Positions 1 to 8,537 of a DNA stretch of 48,881 nt are shown in pieces. The notes under the pieces are model-generated. The model made no database searches, had not been told where the DNA came from, and saw only the letters and a program-made list of their open reading frames with translations. Position 1 is the stretch's first letter; each line of letters starts with the position of its first letter. The position numbers were made by a program, and so were the translations under genes. Origin of the DNA: Desulfosporosinus sp. UBA5188 (GTDB lineage: Bacteria > Bacillota > Desulfitobacteriia > Desulfitobacteriales > Desulfitobacteriaceae); the NCBI GenBank assembly GCA_002413075.1, contig DHWG01000138.1:1-48881 (forward strand), read 5' to 3'.

Positions 1-59
1 AGGCTTGGGAAGGCAGACGGAAGTAAGTGAGGACTGTCTGCTATTCAGACGGTTTTTTT
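1..59 (+). promoter_or_regulatory. PyrR-type transcription attenuator ahead of pyrR (5' end cut by window edge)
   Basis: The first bases (AGGCTTGGGAAGG) match the 3' side of the conserved PyrR-binding loop of Bacillus-type pyr leaders; the loop itself lies outside the window. A terminator hairpin follows: ACTGTCTG (33-40) pairs with CAGACGGT (46-53) and is followed by a T run (54-59). GCAGAC (13-18) can instead pair with GTCTGC (36-41), which is mutually exclusive with the terminator and so behaves as an antiterminator. In the known mechanism UMP-bound PyrR stabilises the binding loop and lets the terminator form. Assigning the truncated left end to the PyrR loop is inference, supported by the intact copy at 811-845. 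Confidence 0.65.
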
Positions 60-67
60 GTACTAGT

Positions 68-100
68 CAGAAAGTATAACTTTTTGTTATATACTTTCTG
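68..100. repeat. Inverted repeat in the pyrR leader
   Basis: Perfect 11-bp arms at 68-78 and 90-100 enclose an 11-nt AT-rich centre, just after the attenuator terminator. There is no T tail on the plus strand. The role is unknown; it could be an operator or an RNA-stabilising hairpin. Confidence 0.5.
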
Positions 101-140
101 GAAGCATAAGTGCAACTAAGTCGATCGCGGCGCCTGAGGG

Positions 141-164
141 CTTGGCGCTAGCCAAGTTTTCTTT
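141..164 (+). terminator. Terminator-like hairpin in the pyrR leader
   Basis: CTTGGC (141-146) and GCCAAG (151-156) flank a GCTA loop and are followed by TTTTCTTT. It is short but has the shape of an intrinsic terminator about 80 bp upstream of pyrR. Whether it terminates is not known. Confidence 0.35.
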
Positions 165-242
165 ATACCTTTCTATCTGATTTTCATGTCTAAAGATTAG
201 CCCTACTCGTTTTCTTTATAGGGTGAAAGGAGTTAGTGAGTT

Positions 243-803
243 TTGGAAGGAACGATTAAGAGTAAGATTTTAGATGCGGATGGCATTCGCAGGGCAATTA
301 CTCGTATTGCTCACGAAATTGTGGAAAAGAATAAAGGAACAGATAAACTCGTTTTGGTGGGTATTCGTCGCAGAGGGGTACCGTTAGCCGAACGAATCCA
401 ACAATACATTGAGGATTTTGAAGGGGTAAAGGTTCCCTTGGGAATTCTGGACATCACCCTTTACCGCGATGACCTAAGTACGATTGACATACATCCGGTG
501 GTTCATGAGACGGACATTCCGGTCAGCATCGAGGGGAAAACCGTGGTTCTGATCGATGATGTGCTGTATACAGGACGAACAGCCCGTGCAGCGTTAGATG
601 CCACGATGGATTTAGGAAGGCCTGAGCGCATTCAATTAGCGGTGCTGGTTGACCGTGGACATCGAGAGTTACCCATTCGTGCCGATTATGTTGGTAAGAA
701 CCTGCCCACGTCCCATCGGGAAATTGTGGCGGTCCGCTTGCAAGAAGTGGATGGCGAAGAAGATGTGCTGTTACTGGAACGTCCAGAAAATCTAAGTAAA
801 TGA
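243..803 (+). CDS. pyrR: Bifunctional pyr operon attenuator / uracil phosphoribosyltransferase PyrR
   Basis: PyrR binds pyr leader RNA when UMP or UTP is high and promotes termination; it also has weak uracil phosphoribosyltransferase activity. The 186-aa product has the type I PRTase PRPP-binding loop VLIDDVLYTGRT at residues 102-113, and its length is typical for PyrR (about 180 aa). The start is TTG at 243, chosen because AAAGGAG lies 11 nt upstream and no better codon fits the frame. It is the first gene of the pyr operon, with an attenuator on each side, so it very probably regulates its own expression and that of pyrB-pyrE. There is no uracil permease gene pyrP next to it, unlike B. subtilis. 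Confidence 0.95.
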   Translation: MEGTIKSKILDADGIRRAITRIAHEIVEKNKGTDKLVLVGIRRRGVPLAERIQQYIEDFEGVKVPLGILDITLYRDDLSTIDIHPVVHETDIPVSIEGKTVVLIDDVLYTGRTARAALDATMDLGRPERIQLAVLVDRGHRELPIRADYVGKNLPTSHREIVAVRLQEVDGEEDVLLLERPENLSK

Positions 804-810
804 GACTTTA

Positions 811-845
811 CCCTTTAAATGCTATCCAGAGAGATAGTCAAGGGG
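811..845 (+). promoter_or_regulatory. PyrR-binding loop (anti-antiterminator) between pyrR and pyrB
   Basis: The lower stem CCCTT (811-815)/AAGGG (840-844) and upper stem CTAT (822-825)/ATAG (834-837) present a loop containing CAGAGA (827-832). This is the conserved terminal sequence recognised by PyrR in Bacillus pyr attenuators. The purine-rich 3' side GTCAAGGGG is also as expected. It is followed by a terminator with a competing structure in between, so this is a complete attenuator. Confidence 0.85.
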
Positions 846-851
846 CGAGCG

Positions 852-904
852 GGATATAGGTTCTGCCTATACTGAAATCCTCTCCCTCTTGGGACGAGGA
901 TTTT
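852..904 (+). terminator. Antiterminator/terminator of the pyrB attenuator
   Basis: The terminator stem pairs AAATCCTC (875-882) with GAGGATTT (896-903), plus an inner TCCC/GGGA pairing, and runs into TTTTTATATTTATA. The competing stem TATAGG (855-860)/CCTATA (866-871) with flanking GGGA and TCC sequences can sequester the 5' arm and act as antiterminator. Together with the loop at 811-845 this should cut transcription of pyrB-pyrE when pyrimidine nucleotides are abundant. Confidence 0.8.
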
Positions 905-1024
905 TATATTTATAGGGGTTAGGTAGACTAGGGATCAGCAATTCAAGCGTGGAAACGTGTTTTATGGGTATGAGTCCATACACATAAGGGATAATAAAGG
1001 TGATAGAAGTTAGGGAGGGTTACG

Positions 1025-1960
1025 ATGAAATGGCAGCGTAAAGACATTCTAGGGTTAGAGGATATGAGTGTAGAGGATATCCGCCATATCTTGCATACGG
1101 CAAAAGTGATGAAAGAAATTTTAATGCGCCCGATCAAGAAGTTACCCACTTTAAAAGGTAAATCGGTCGTGAATGTTTTTTATGAAGCAAGTACACGAAC
1201 TCGAACTTCCTTTGAGATGGCGGCAAAAGTATTGGGTGCTGATACAACCAGCATTGCCATTGCTCAAAGCAGCGTGAGCAAAGGGGAGAGCTTATATGAT
1301 ACGGCTAAAACAATTCAGGCAATGCGCGCAGATTTGGTGATCCTACGACACCCTAGTTCAGGCTCCGCAAAATTCTTAGCAGATATCCTTGATCCTGGGG
1401 TGATTAACGCAGGAGACGGGCAGCATGAGCATCCAACCCAAGCGTTACTGGACATCTTCACAATGGAAGAAAAGCTGGGATCCCTAGAGGGGAAAAAGAT
1501 TGTCATCGTAGGAGATATTTTACACTCTAGAGTTGCTCGGAGCAATGCGTGGGGTCTGCAGAAACTCGGTGTCGATGTCACCTTGGTGGGTCCACCCACC
1601 TTGCTACCGGTTGAAATGGACGGGCTTGGAGTTAAAACGACGTATGATCTGAACAGTGCCTTACCTGGAGCGGATATTGTGATGGCCCTTCGCCTTCAAC
1701 TTGAACGCCAGAAAAGTGGACTATTTCCTAGCCTTCGTGAGTACAGCCAGCTGTATGGTTTGACGACGGAGCGCTTGAAGAAAACGGGAAAACAAAGTAT
1801 TGTGTTACATCCAGGTCCTATGAATCGGGGGGTGGAGATCTCCGATGATGTTGCAGACGGGGTACAAGCTTTAATTGAAAAACAGGTAACTAACGGTGTG
1901 GCCATTCGCATGGCACTAATATATTTACTGATAGGAGGTTCTAGCAATGTGGTGGCTTAA
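1025..1960 (+). CDS. pyrB: Aspartate carbamoyltransferase catalytic chain
   Basis: PyrB condenses carbamoyl phosphate with L-aspartate to N-carbamoyl-L-aspartate, the committed step of pyrimidine synthesis. The 311-aa protein shows the carbamoyl-phosphate motif STRTRTSFE (residues 56-64) and the HPTQALLD motif near residue 140, and has the usual length. ATG at 1025 follows GGGAGG at a good distance. The 3' end overlaps pyrC by 14 nt and the pyrC ribosome binding site lies inside pyrB, so the two are translationally coupled. No pyrI regulatory subunit gene is present, as usual in Firmicutes. Expression should be governed by the attenuator just upstream. Confidence 0.96.
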   Translation: MKWQRKDILGLEDMSVEDIRHILHTAKVMKEILMRPIKKLPTLKGKSVVNVFYEASTRTRTSFEMAAKVLGADTTSIAIAQSSVSKGESLYDTAKTIQAMRADLVILRHPSSGSAKFLADILDPGVINAGDGQHEHPTQALLDIFTMEEKLGSLEGKKIVIVGDILHSRVARSNAWGLQKLGVDVTLVGPPTLLPVEMDGLGVKTTYDLNSALPGADIVMALRLQLERQKSGLFPSLREYSQLYGLTTERLKKTGKQSIVLHPGPMNRGVEISDDVADGVQALIEKQVTNGVAIRMALIYLLIGGSSNVVA

Positions 1961-3257
1961 AGATGTATGGGTGATTGATCCGAGTCAAAAGCTTTCAGCC
2001 CCTCGAGACGTTCTCGTTCAAGGTGGGCAGGTGTTAGAAATCTCTTCCTCAATGACAGAAGAAGAAGTCTTGGAAAAAGCGCAGGGGGAATCAATTGACG
2101 CGGTCAACGGTCAAGGGAAGTTCCTTTTCCCGGGACTGATTGATGTCCATACTCACCTGCGAGAGCCAGGCCAAGAAGACAAAGAGGATATCCTGAGTGG
2201 TTCTCGCGCTGCCGTACGTGGAGGTTTTACAACGATTTTGGCCATGGCTAACACGCAACCGGTGATTGATAATAGGGCTCTCGTTGAATTTGTTCGCAGG
2301 CAGGGAGAACGTGCAGGTTATGCTCATGTCCTGCCGATTGGGACTGTCACGAAAGGAATGCAAGGGGCTGAACTGGTTGAAATGGCCGATATGAAAGAAG
2401 GCGGGGCGGCGGCCTTTTCTGATGACGGTAAAAACATTCAAAATGGAGAAGTGATGCGGCTTGCTCTAGAATATGCCAAATTAACAGGGCTCCTTATTAT
2501 CAGTCATTGCGAGGATAAATACCTAGCCGGAGAAGGGCAAATGCGTCGGGGCGTGGCCTCTGCTCGGATGGGCCTTAAAGGAATTCCCGCCAGCGCCGAA
2601 AGTGTGATCGTGGCCAGGGATTTGCTCTTGGCCGAGGAAACGGAAGGTAAACTACATTTGGCCCATATTTCTACGGTAGAGAGCGTCGATTTGATACGGA
2701 GGGCCAAAAAAAGAGGCGTCAATGTGACGGCGGAAGTCAACCCGCACCATTTGATTTTTTGTGATGAAGTGTTAGGGATCACCGACACGGTCCTTAAAGT
2801 TAATCCGCCCTTGGGTTCTCGCGCAGATCGGGAGGCCCTGATCGAAGGACTTCGTGATGGAACCCTAGATATGATCGCGACCGATCACGCCCCACATACC
2901 CAGGCAGAAAAAGCCCGTCCCTTTGCTGAAGCGCCCTTTGGGATTGCCAGTTTAGAGACTGCTCTGAGTGCAGTATGGCAACATCTGGTGGTGCCTGGAA
3001 TAATTTCTATGGATCGAGTAGTCGAAGCCTGGAGTTTCTCTCCGGCACAGAGGTTTGGTTTGCAGGGGGGCTCGTTAGTCCCTGGGTCTGTGGCGGATAT
3101 GGTGCTCTTTGATCCTGAATTTTCAGAAGTTATTGAGCCGGCAACGTTGGTGTCAAAAGCTCGAAACACCCCATTTTTGCATAAAACGTTCCAAGGGTTT
3201 CCGGTCATGGTATGGGTAGAAGGCCGACTCGTCCAGAGAGATCGTAAAGTTCTTTAA
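1947..3257 (+). CDS. pyrC: Dihydroorotase
   Basis: PyrC cyclises carbamoyl aspartate to dihydroorotate. The 436-aa product is a type I (amidohydrolase) dihydroorotase with the metal-binding DVHTHLREPG motif (H68 and H70), SHCED near residue 190, ATDHAPH near 313 and the FSDDG segment. Length fits the family (425-440 aa). The ATG at 1947 is preceded by AGGAGG inside the 3' end of pyrB. About 100 bp separate it from carA, the largest gap inside the structural operon apart from that after pyrR; no terminator is visible there. Confidence 0.95.
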   Translation: MWWLKDVWVIDPSQKLSAPRDVLVQGGQVLEISSSMTEEEVLEKAQGESIDAVNGQGKFLFPGLIDVHTHLREPGQEDKEDILSGSRAAVRGGFTTILAMANTQPVIDNRALVEFVRRQGERAGYAHVLPIGTVTKGMQGAELVEMADMKEGGAAAFSDDGKNIQNGEVMRLALEYAKLTGLLIISHCEDKYLAGEGQMRRGVASARMGLKGIPASAESVIVARDLLLAEETEGKLHLAHISTVESVDLIRRAKKRGVNVTAEVNPHHLIFCDEVLGITDTVLKVNPPLGSRADREALIEGLRDGTLDMIATDHAPHTQAEKARPFAEAPFGIASLETALSAVWQHLVVPGIISMDRVVEAWSFSPAQRFGLQGGSLVPGSVADMVLFDPEFSEVIEPATLVSKARNTPFLHKTFQGFPVMVWVEGRLVQRDRKVL

Positions 3258-3366
3258 CCAGAAGCAGCTGGACATAACCGCTTATATTAAGACATCATTT
3301 AAAAGATTTTAAGTGAATAATTACAAATAAGAGGCCGAAATATCAGTCAGAGAGGAAGTGCCGAAC

Positions 3367-4482
3367 GTGGCATATCTAGTTTTCAAGGATGGGACAACCT
3401 ATGAGGGGGAAGCTTTTGGGGATTGGCTAAAGAGCGACCCCTCGGTCGCTGATTATGAAGTGGTCTTCAATACCTCAATGAGTGGTTATCAGGAGATGGT
3501 CACAGATTTGTCGTATGCCGGGCAGATTCTAGTTCTGACACAACCGCAAATTGGTAACTATGGTTGGCACCATGAAGAGAATGAAGCGAATAAAACTCGC
3601 CTTCAAGGACTCATCGTCCGTGAACTTTCTGAAGGAGAGGGAAGTTTACATGCTGAGGGATCCTTAGAGGACTACTGCCTTAGACACGGGGTGCGGGGGT
3701 TAAGAGGTGTCGATACTAGGGCACTAACACGGTACCTACGTCAATTTGGGACATTACCTGGGGTGATGGTTGAAACTAAGGATGAAGGGCTAGCCTTCTG
3801 GGCGAAGTTCCAGGCTAGTCATACAATAAAGGACAAAAGCGAACACTGGGTTTATCGATCAACGGTCAAAGAAACTTATGAGATCCCAGGACCTGGACCG
3901 TTGCTCGCCTTACTCGACTTTGGAGCTAAGCGCAACATTATTCGTCAGCTTCAGGAGAGAGGATTTAGGATCATGGTGTTCCCGGCCGGGTCAACGCCTG
4001 AAGAAATTCTCAGGCATCATCCCAGTGGGGTCGTTTTAAGTAATGGTCCGGGAGATCCTGAAGAGTTACCGGAATGTGTGGCAACCGTACGTCGTTTGTA
4101 TGACCAACTACCGGTCTTAGGCATTTGTCTCGGGCATCAACTCTTGGCTTTGGCAGCGGGTGGGAAAACGTATAAACTTCCTTATGGACATCGTGGCGGA
4201 AATCATCCGGTCATCGATATTCGTTCGAGCAAAGCAACTATGACGTCACAAAACCATGGTTATGCTGTTCAGGAAGCTTCGTTAAAGGGCTCCGGTTTTG
4301 AAGTGACGCTGCGCAATTTAAATGATGGAACCGTCGAGGGCATGGAGCACCAAAGCTATCCAATCTTGTCCGTTCAATTTCATCCAGAAGGTGCTCCAGG
4401 TCCTGAGGAAAATGCTGAAATATTCGACCGCTTTAAAGGCTTAGTTGAGAAAAGTTTATCAAGAAAGGGGCGACCAGCATAA
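3367..4482 (+). CDS. carA: Carbamoyl-phosphate synthase small (glutaminase) subunit
   Basis: CarA hydrolyses glutamine and channels ammonia to CarB. The N-terminal CPSase domain is followed by a class I glutamine amidotransferase with the nucleophile in GICLGHQL and the catalytic His/Glu in VQFHPEG. I place the start at GTG 3367 (protein begins MAYLVFKDG, 371 aa) because AGAGGAAG (3351-3358) is then 8 nt upstream; the in-frame GTG at 3358 would overlap that site. The stop codon overlaps the carB start by one base (TAATG), a typical coupling of the two subunits. Confidence 0.94.
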   Translation: MAYLVFKDGTTYEGEAFGDWLKSDPSVADYEVVFNTSMSGYQEMVTDLSYAGQILVLTQPQIGNYGWHHEENEANKTRLQGLIVRELSEGEGSLHAEGSLEDYCLRHGVRGLRGVDTRALTRYLRQFGTLPGVMVETKDEGLAFWAKFQASHTIKDKSEHWVYRSTVKETYEIPGPGPLLALLDFGAKRNIIRQLQERGFRIMVFPAGSTPEEILRHHPSGVVLSNGPGDPEELPECVATVRRLYDQLPVLGICLGHQLLALAAGGKTYKLPYGHRGGNHPVIDIRSSKATMTSQNHGYAVQEASLKGSGFEVTLRNLNDGTVEGMEHQSYPILSVQFHPEGAPGPEENAEIFDRFKGLVEKSLSRKGRPA

Positions 4483-7400
4483 TGCCCAAGAAAGCTTGGA
4501 AAAAGGTCCTGGTCATAGGCTCAGGCCCCATTGTCATTGGGCAAGGTGCTGAGTTTGATTACGCCGGAACGCAGGCCTGTCGGGCGCTACGTGAAGAAGG
4601 GGTAGAAGTTACTCTTGTGAATTCCAACCCAGCAACGATTATGACGGACCGGGAAACTGCGGACCGAATATATATTGAACCTTTGACCGTTGAATCGGTG
4701 GAGCGGATTATTGAGCGGGAGAGGCCGGACGGGTTGATTCCGACCATGGGCGGTCAAACGGGTCTTAACTTAGCGTATCAGCTTGCGAAGAAAGGTGTCT
4801 TGGATCGCTGTGGAGTCACGCTGATGGGAACCTCGCTCAAAAGCATTGATCAAGCGGAAGACCGGGAGAGCTTTCGAGCTTTGATGCAGGAACTGGGGGA
4901 GCCCATTCCTGAAAGCATTATTGTATCGCGGGTTGATGAGGCGCTTGAGTTCGCCGCTAAAACCGGATACCCCTTAATCGTGCGGCCAGCGTTTACCCTG
5001 GGAGGGACCGGGGGCGGGATTGTGCAAAGCGCTGAGGAACTAGAGCAGATTGCCGAAAGTGGCTTGCAAGCCAGTCTAATCGATCAGATTCTGGTGGAAC
5101 GAAGTGTGGCCGGTTGGAAAGAAGTTGAGTTTGAAGTATTACGCGATGGCGTAGGAAACTGCATTACGATTTGTCATATGGAGAACATGGACCCAGTGGG
5201 AGTCCATACCGGGGATAGTATTGTCGTTGCACCTTGTCAAACCTTGACAGATCGGGAAGTACAAGCTTTACGCAGTGCCTCACGCAGGATCGTGGAAGGC
5301 CTGAAAATTGAAGGGGGCTGCAATGTACAGTTTGCGCTTCATCCGTCACGTTTAGAGTACGTGGTCATCGAAGTTAATCCCCGGCTTAGTCGCTCTAGTG
5401 CTCTCGCTTCCAAAGCGACGGGATATCCAATTGCCAAGGTGGCCGCTAAAATAGCTTTGGGATATGCGTTGACAGAAATTAAAAATGCCGTGACGGAGAA
5501 AACTTCGGCTTGCTTTGAGCCTGCCTTAGATTATGTCGTCGTCAAAATACCACGCTGGCCTTTTGATAAATTCACAGAGGCCGATCGGTGCTTAGGGACC
5601 CAAATGAAAGCAACGGGCGAAGTTATGGGTATCGGCCGGAACTTAGAAACAGCCCTACTGAAAGCGGTCCGCTCTCTGGATATAAAAGTCTACGGGGTCC
5701 GCTTACCGGAACTGGAAGCACTCACTGACGCTGAACTTAAAACTGCGTGTCTAAAGCCCGATGATCGACAATTGTTCGTTTTCGCAGAAGCTCTGAAGCG
5801 TGGTTGGACCGTCGATTGGTTGGCGGAGGAGACGGGCTGGAACCGATATTATCTCAAGCTATTAAAGCGTTTGGTGGATAATACAGAGCTATTAGAAAAA
5901 AATCCTTGGGATAAAGTGCTTCTGCTCAGCGCCAAACGACTTGGTTTTGCGGACCATGAAATAGCCGCGCTCTGGAAGAGTACGGAAGATGAGATTTACC
6001 GGTTCAGGCTTGAGCAGGGTATTCGACCCGTCTTTAAAATGGTGGATACTTGTGCTGGTGAATTTGAGGCGACCACGCCCTATTTCTACTCCAGCTATGA
6101 TGTAGAGGATGAAGGGGTCATTCATAAGAGACCTAAAGTGGTCGTCTTGGGGTCGGGGCCCATTCGCATTGGGCAAGGCATTGAATTTGACTATTGTTCC
6201 GTGCACGCAGTGCTAGCGCTGCGTAAAGCCGGGTTTGAAAGTATTATTATCAATAACAATCCTGAAACGGTCTCCACGGACTTTGACACGGCAGACCGCC
6301 TTTATTTTGAGCCCTTGACCTTGGAGGATGTGTCGGCTATTCTAGACAAAGAACAACCTGACGGCGTGATTGTTCAGTTCGGTGGACAGACGGCCATTGG
6401 TTTGGCGAGTGGCTTGGCGAGTCGTGGATATCGAATCTTGGGTACGACGGTGGAAGACATTGATCGAGCGGAGGAACGGGGAACCTTTGACCGAGTTCTT
6501 CAAGAACTCGGCGCCAAAAGGCCACACGGAGCAGGAGCTACGAACATGGAGCAAGTGCATCATGTGGCCGAAGAGATCGGATTTCCTTTGGTCGTTCGTC
6601 CGTCGTATGTGTTGGGTGGAAGAGCTATGGACATTGTCTATGAAGCCGAGGAATTAGAGACGGTTGTCAAGCGTGCGCTGTCAGCCTCCTCTGATCAGGA
6701 AATCTGGATGGATCAATATCTGCTCGGGACCGAAGTTGAAGTTGATGCAATCTCGGACGGTGAAAACGTCTTTATTCCTGGCATCATGGAACATTTAGAA
6801 CGGGCAGGCGTTCATTCTGGAGATTCCATCGCGGTCTATCCGCCCCAAACCTTGGATTTGGCGATGCAAGAGCGGATTATCGCTTTAACCGAATCCCTCG
6901 CTCGATCGTTGAACATTAAGGGCTTGTTGAACATTCAATATGTGATTTATCATAAAGAACTCTATGTCATAGAAGTCAATCCTCGGTCCAGTCGCACCGT
7001 GCCCTTTCTAAGTAAAGTCACGGGAGTTCCCATCGTTGACTGGGCAACCCAAGTCATCTTAGGGAGAACTTGGGAAGAGATCAAGATTCCGCATGGCCTA
7101 TGGCCAACGGGTGATCGAGTGGCGGTCAAAGCGCCCGTATTCTCCTTCTCCAAACTTCAACGCGTCGAACCCTCTTTAGGACCAGAAATGAAATCGACGG
7201 GCGAAGTGATGGGCATTGATCGAACTTACGAGAAAGCCCTCTACAAAGCGCTTCTGGGTGCTGGTGTGTCTTTCACAACGTATGGTTCTGTGTTTGTAAC
7301 CTTGGCAGATCGTGATAAAGCCGAAGGGGTAGCGCTCGCGAGACGGTTCGCTGATCTTGGGTTTCGCATTTTGGCAACCAAGGGTACGAGACGCTATTTA

Positions 7401-7655
7401 GAAAGTAAGGGATTAAGAGTCGAACAGATCGCCAAATTACATGACGGCTCCAATGAAATCATCGACGGAATTAGGAAACAAAAGATTCAATACGTCGTCA
7501 ATACGACAACTCATGGCCGTGTACAGGCAAGCGATGGGTTTGCGATCCGGAGAGCGGCCGTGGAACATGGAATCCCCTGCTTCACAAGTCTGGACACTGC
7601 TGCGGCGTTACTCCAGGTATTAGAAAGTATTTCCCCAGGACTCTTGCCGTTATGA
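4482..7655 (+). CDS. carB: Carbamoyl-phosphate synthase large subunit
   Basis: CarB makes carbamoyl phosphate from bicarbonate, ammonia and two ATP. The 1057-aa protein has the expected internal duplication: two pre-ATP-grasp/ATP-grasp halves, each opening with a GSGPI-[RV]-IGQG-[AI]-EFDY motif (near residues 13 and 558), then a C-terminal MGS-like allosteric domain from about residue 930. Length is close to the family norm (about 1060-1070). ATG 4482 overlaps the carA stop. Being inside the pyr operon, it is probably the pyrimidine-controlled CPSase; whether an arginine-specific copy exists elsewhere cannot be told from here. Confidence 0.96.
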   Translation: MPKKAWKKVLVIGSGPIVIGQGAEFDYAGTQACRALREEGVEVTLVNSNPATIMTDRETADRIYIEPLTVESVERIIERERPDGLIPTMGGQTGLNLAYQLAKKGVLDRCGVTLMGTSLKSIDQAEDRESFRALMQELGEPIPESIIVSRVDEALEFAAKTGYPLIVRPAFTLGGTGGGIVQSAEELEQIAESGLQASLIDQILVERSVAGWKEVEFEVLRDGVGNCITICHMENMDPVGVHTGDSIVVAPCQTLTDREVQALRSASRRIVEGLKIEGGCNVQFALHPSRLEYVVIEVNPRLSRSSALASKATGYPIAKVAAKIALGYALTEIKNAVTEKTSACFEPALDYVVVKIPRWPFDKFTEADRCLGTQMKATGEVMGIGRNLETALLKAVRSLDIKVYGVRLPELEALTDAELKTACLKPDDRQLFVFAEALKRGWTVDWLAEETGWNRYYLKLLKRLVDNTELLEKNPWDKVLLLSAKRLGFADHEIAALWKSTEDEIYRFRLEQGIRPVFKMVDTCAGEFEATTPYFYSSYDVEDEGVIHKRPKVVVLGSGPIRIGQGIEFDYCSVHAVLALRKAGFESIIINNNPETVSTDFDTADRLYFEPLTLEDVSAILDKEQPDGVIVQFGGQTAIGLASGLASRGYRILGTTVEDIDRAEERGTFDRVLQELGAKRPHGAGATNMEQVHHVAEEIGFPLVVRPSYVLGGRAMDIVYEAEELETVVKRALSASSDQEIWMDQYLLGTEVEVDAISDGENVFIPGIMEHLERAGVHSGDSIAVYPPQTLDLAMQERIIALTESLARSLNIKGLLNIQYVIYHKELYVIEVNPRSSRTVPFLSKVTGVPIVDWATQVILGRTWEEIKIPHGLWPTGDRVAVKAPVFSFSKLQRVEPSLGPEMKSTGEVMGIDRTYEKALYKALLGAGVSFTTYGSVFVTLADRDKAEGVALARRFADLGFRILATKGTRRYLESKGLRVEQIAKLHDGSNEIIDGIRKQKIQYVVNTTTHGRVQASDGFAIRRAAVEHGIPCFTSLDTAAALLQVLESISPGLLPL

Positions 7656-7688
7656 GTTGGAACCAGGAATTAGGAGGGAGAGTGTTAG

Positions 7689-8537
7689 ATGCTAACTGAA
7701 GGACTCGTGGTTGTTCATGAATGCCTCGGAGCAGCGGATCAAAGGCTTAGGCGCTTGGTCTTAAAAGGACCGATTGCCAAAACTGCGAAGGCTGGACAAT
7801 TCGTCGCTGTTTTGGTTCAGGATTCCTCGATCCCGTCCTATGATCCTTTGTTGCGGCGGCCCATCAGCTTAGCCGAGATTTCTCCAGATCGAGACGAAAT
7901 AACGTTGCTTTACCGGATTCAAGGCCGCGGAACAGAAATCTTAGCTAGAGCACGGTGTGGGGAGCAACTCAGTCTCATGGGACCCTTAGGTCAAGGCTTT
8001 TCCTTGCCAGAAGTCGGGGAATTGTGGTTAGTCGCTGGAGGAATCGGAGTATTTCCGCTATATGCTCTCGCTCAAAGCGCGCTTGATCAGGGGCTAAACG
8101 TGCGTTTGTTTTGGGGAGGAGAAAACCAGTCGTTCTTAATCAGTGCTGGACTCCCCGCGTGGCAAGCTCTGGAGATTCCGCTTAACCTCAGTACGTTGGA
8201 TGGAACTTTAGGGGAAAGGGGTCTCGTGACTGAGCAGTTACAGGGACGATTATCTGAGCTGTTTGGACACACTAAGCAAGAGAACACTTCAAGTCCTCAA
8301 ATTAGGGTCGCCACTTGTGGCCCCAAGAAAATGATGCAGGCCGTGACGGAACTATGTGTGAACTATGCAGTCCCTGTGCAGGTTTCCCTGGAAGAACGCA
8401 TGGGCTGTGCTGTAGGCGCTTGTTTAGGCTGTGTATGTACGCTCATTGATAAAGCAGGCACTCTAAGCCATAAAAAGGTATGTCAGGATGGACCGGTTTT
8501 TCGGGGCGAGGAGGTTGTCTGGGATGGATTGTGTTGA
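7689..8537 (+). CDS. pyrK: Dihydroorotate dehydrogenase B electron-transfer subunit
   Basis: PyrK carries FAD and a [2Fe-2S] cluster and passes electrons from the PyrD FMN to NAD+, forming the class 1B enzyme. The 282-aa product has a ferredoxin-reductase-like FAD fold (YDPLLRRPISL near residues 53-63), an NAD-binding segment (WLVAGGIGVFPL) and a C-terminal cysteine cluster in GCAVGACLGCVC plus KVCQDGP that ligates the cluster. ATG 7689 follows GGAGGGAG. The gene overlaps pyrD by 14 nt when the better pyrD start is used, as expected for obligate partners. Confidence 0.94.
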   Translation: MLTEGLVVVHECLGAADQRLRRLVLKGPIAKTAKAGQFVAVLVQDSSIPSYDPLLRRPISLAEISPDRDEITLLYRIQGRGTEILARARCGEQLSLMGPLGQGFSLPEVGELWLVAGGIGVFPLYALAQSALDQGLNVRLFWGGENQSFLISAGLPAWQALEIPLNLSTLDGTLGERGLVTEQLQGRLSELFGHTKQENTSSPQIRVATCGPKKMMQAVTELCVNYAVPVQVSLEERMGCAVGACLGCVCTLIDKAGTLSHKKVCQDGPVFRGEEVVWDGLC

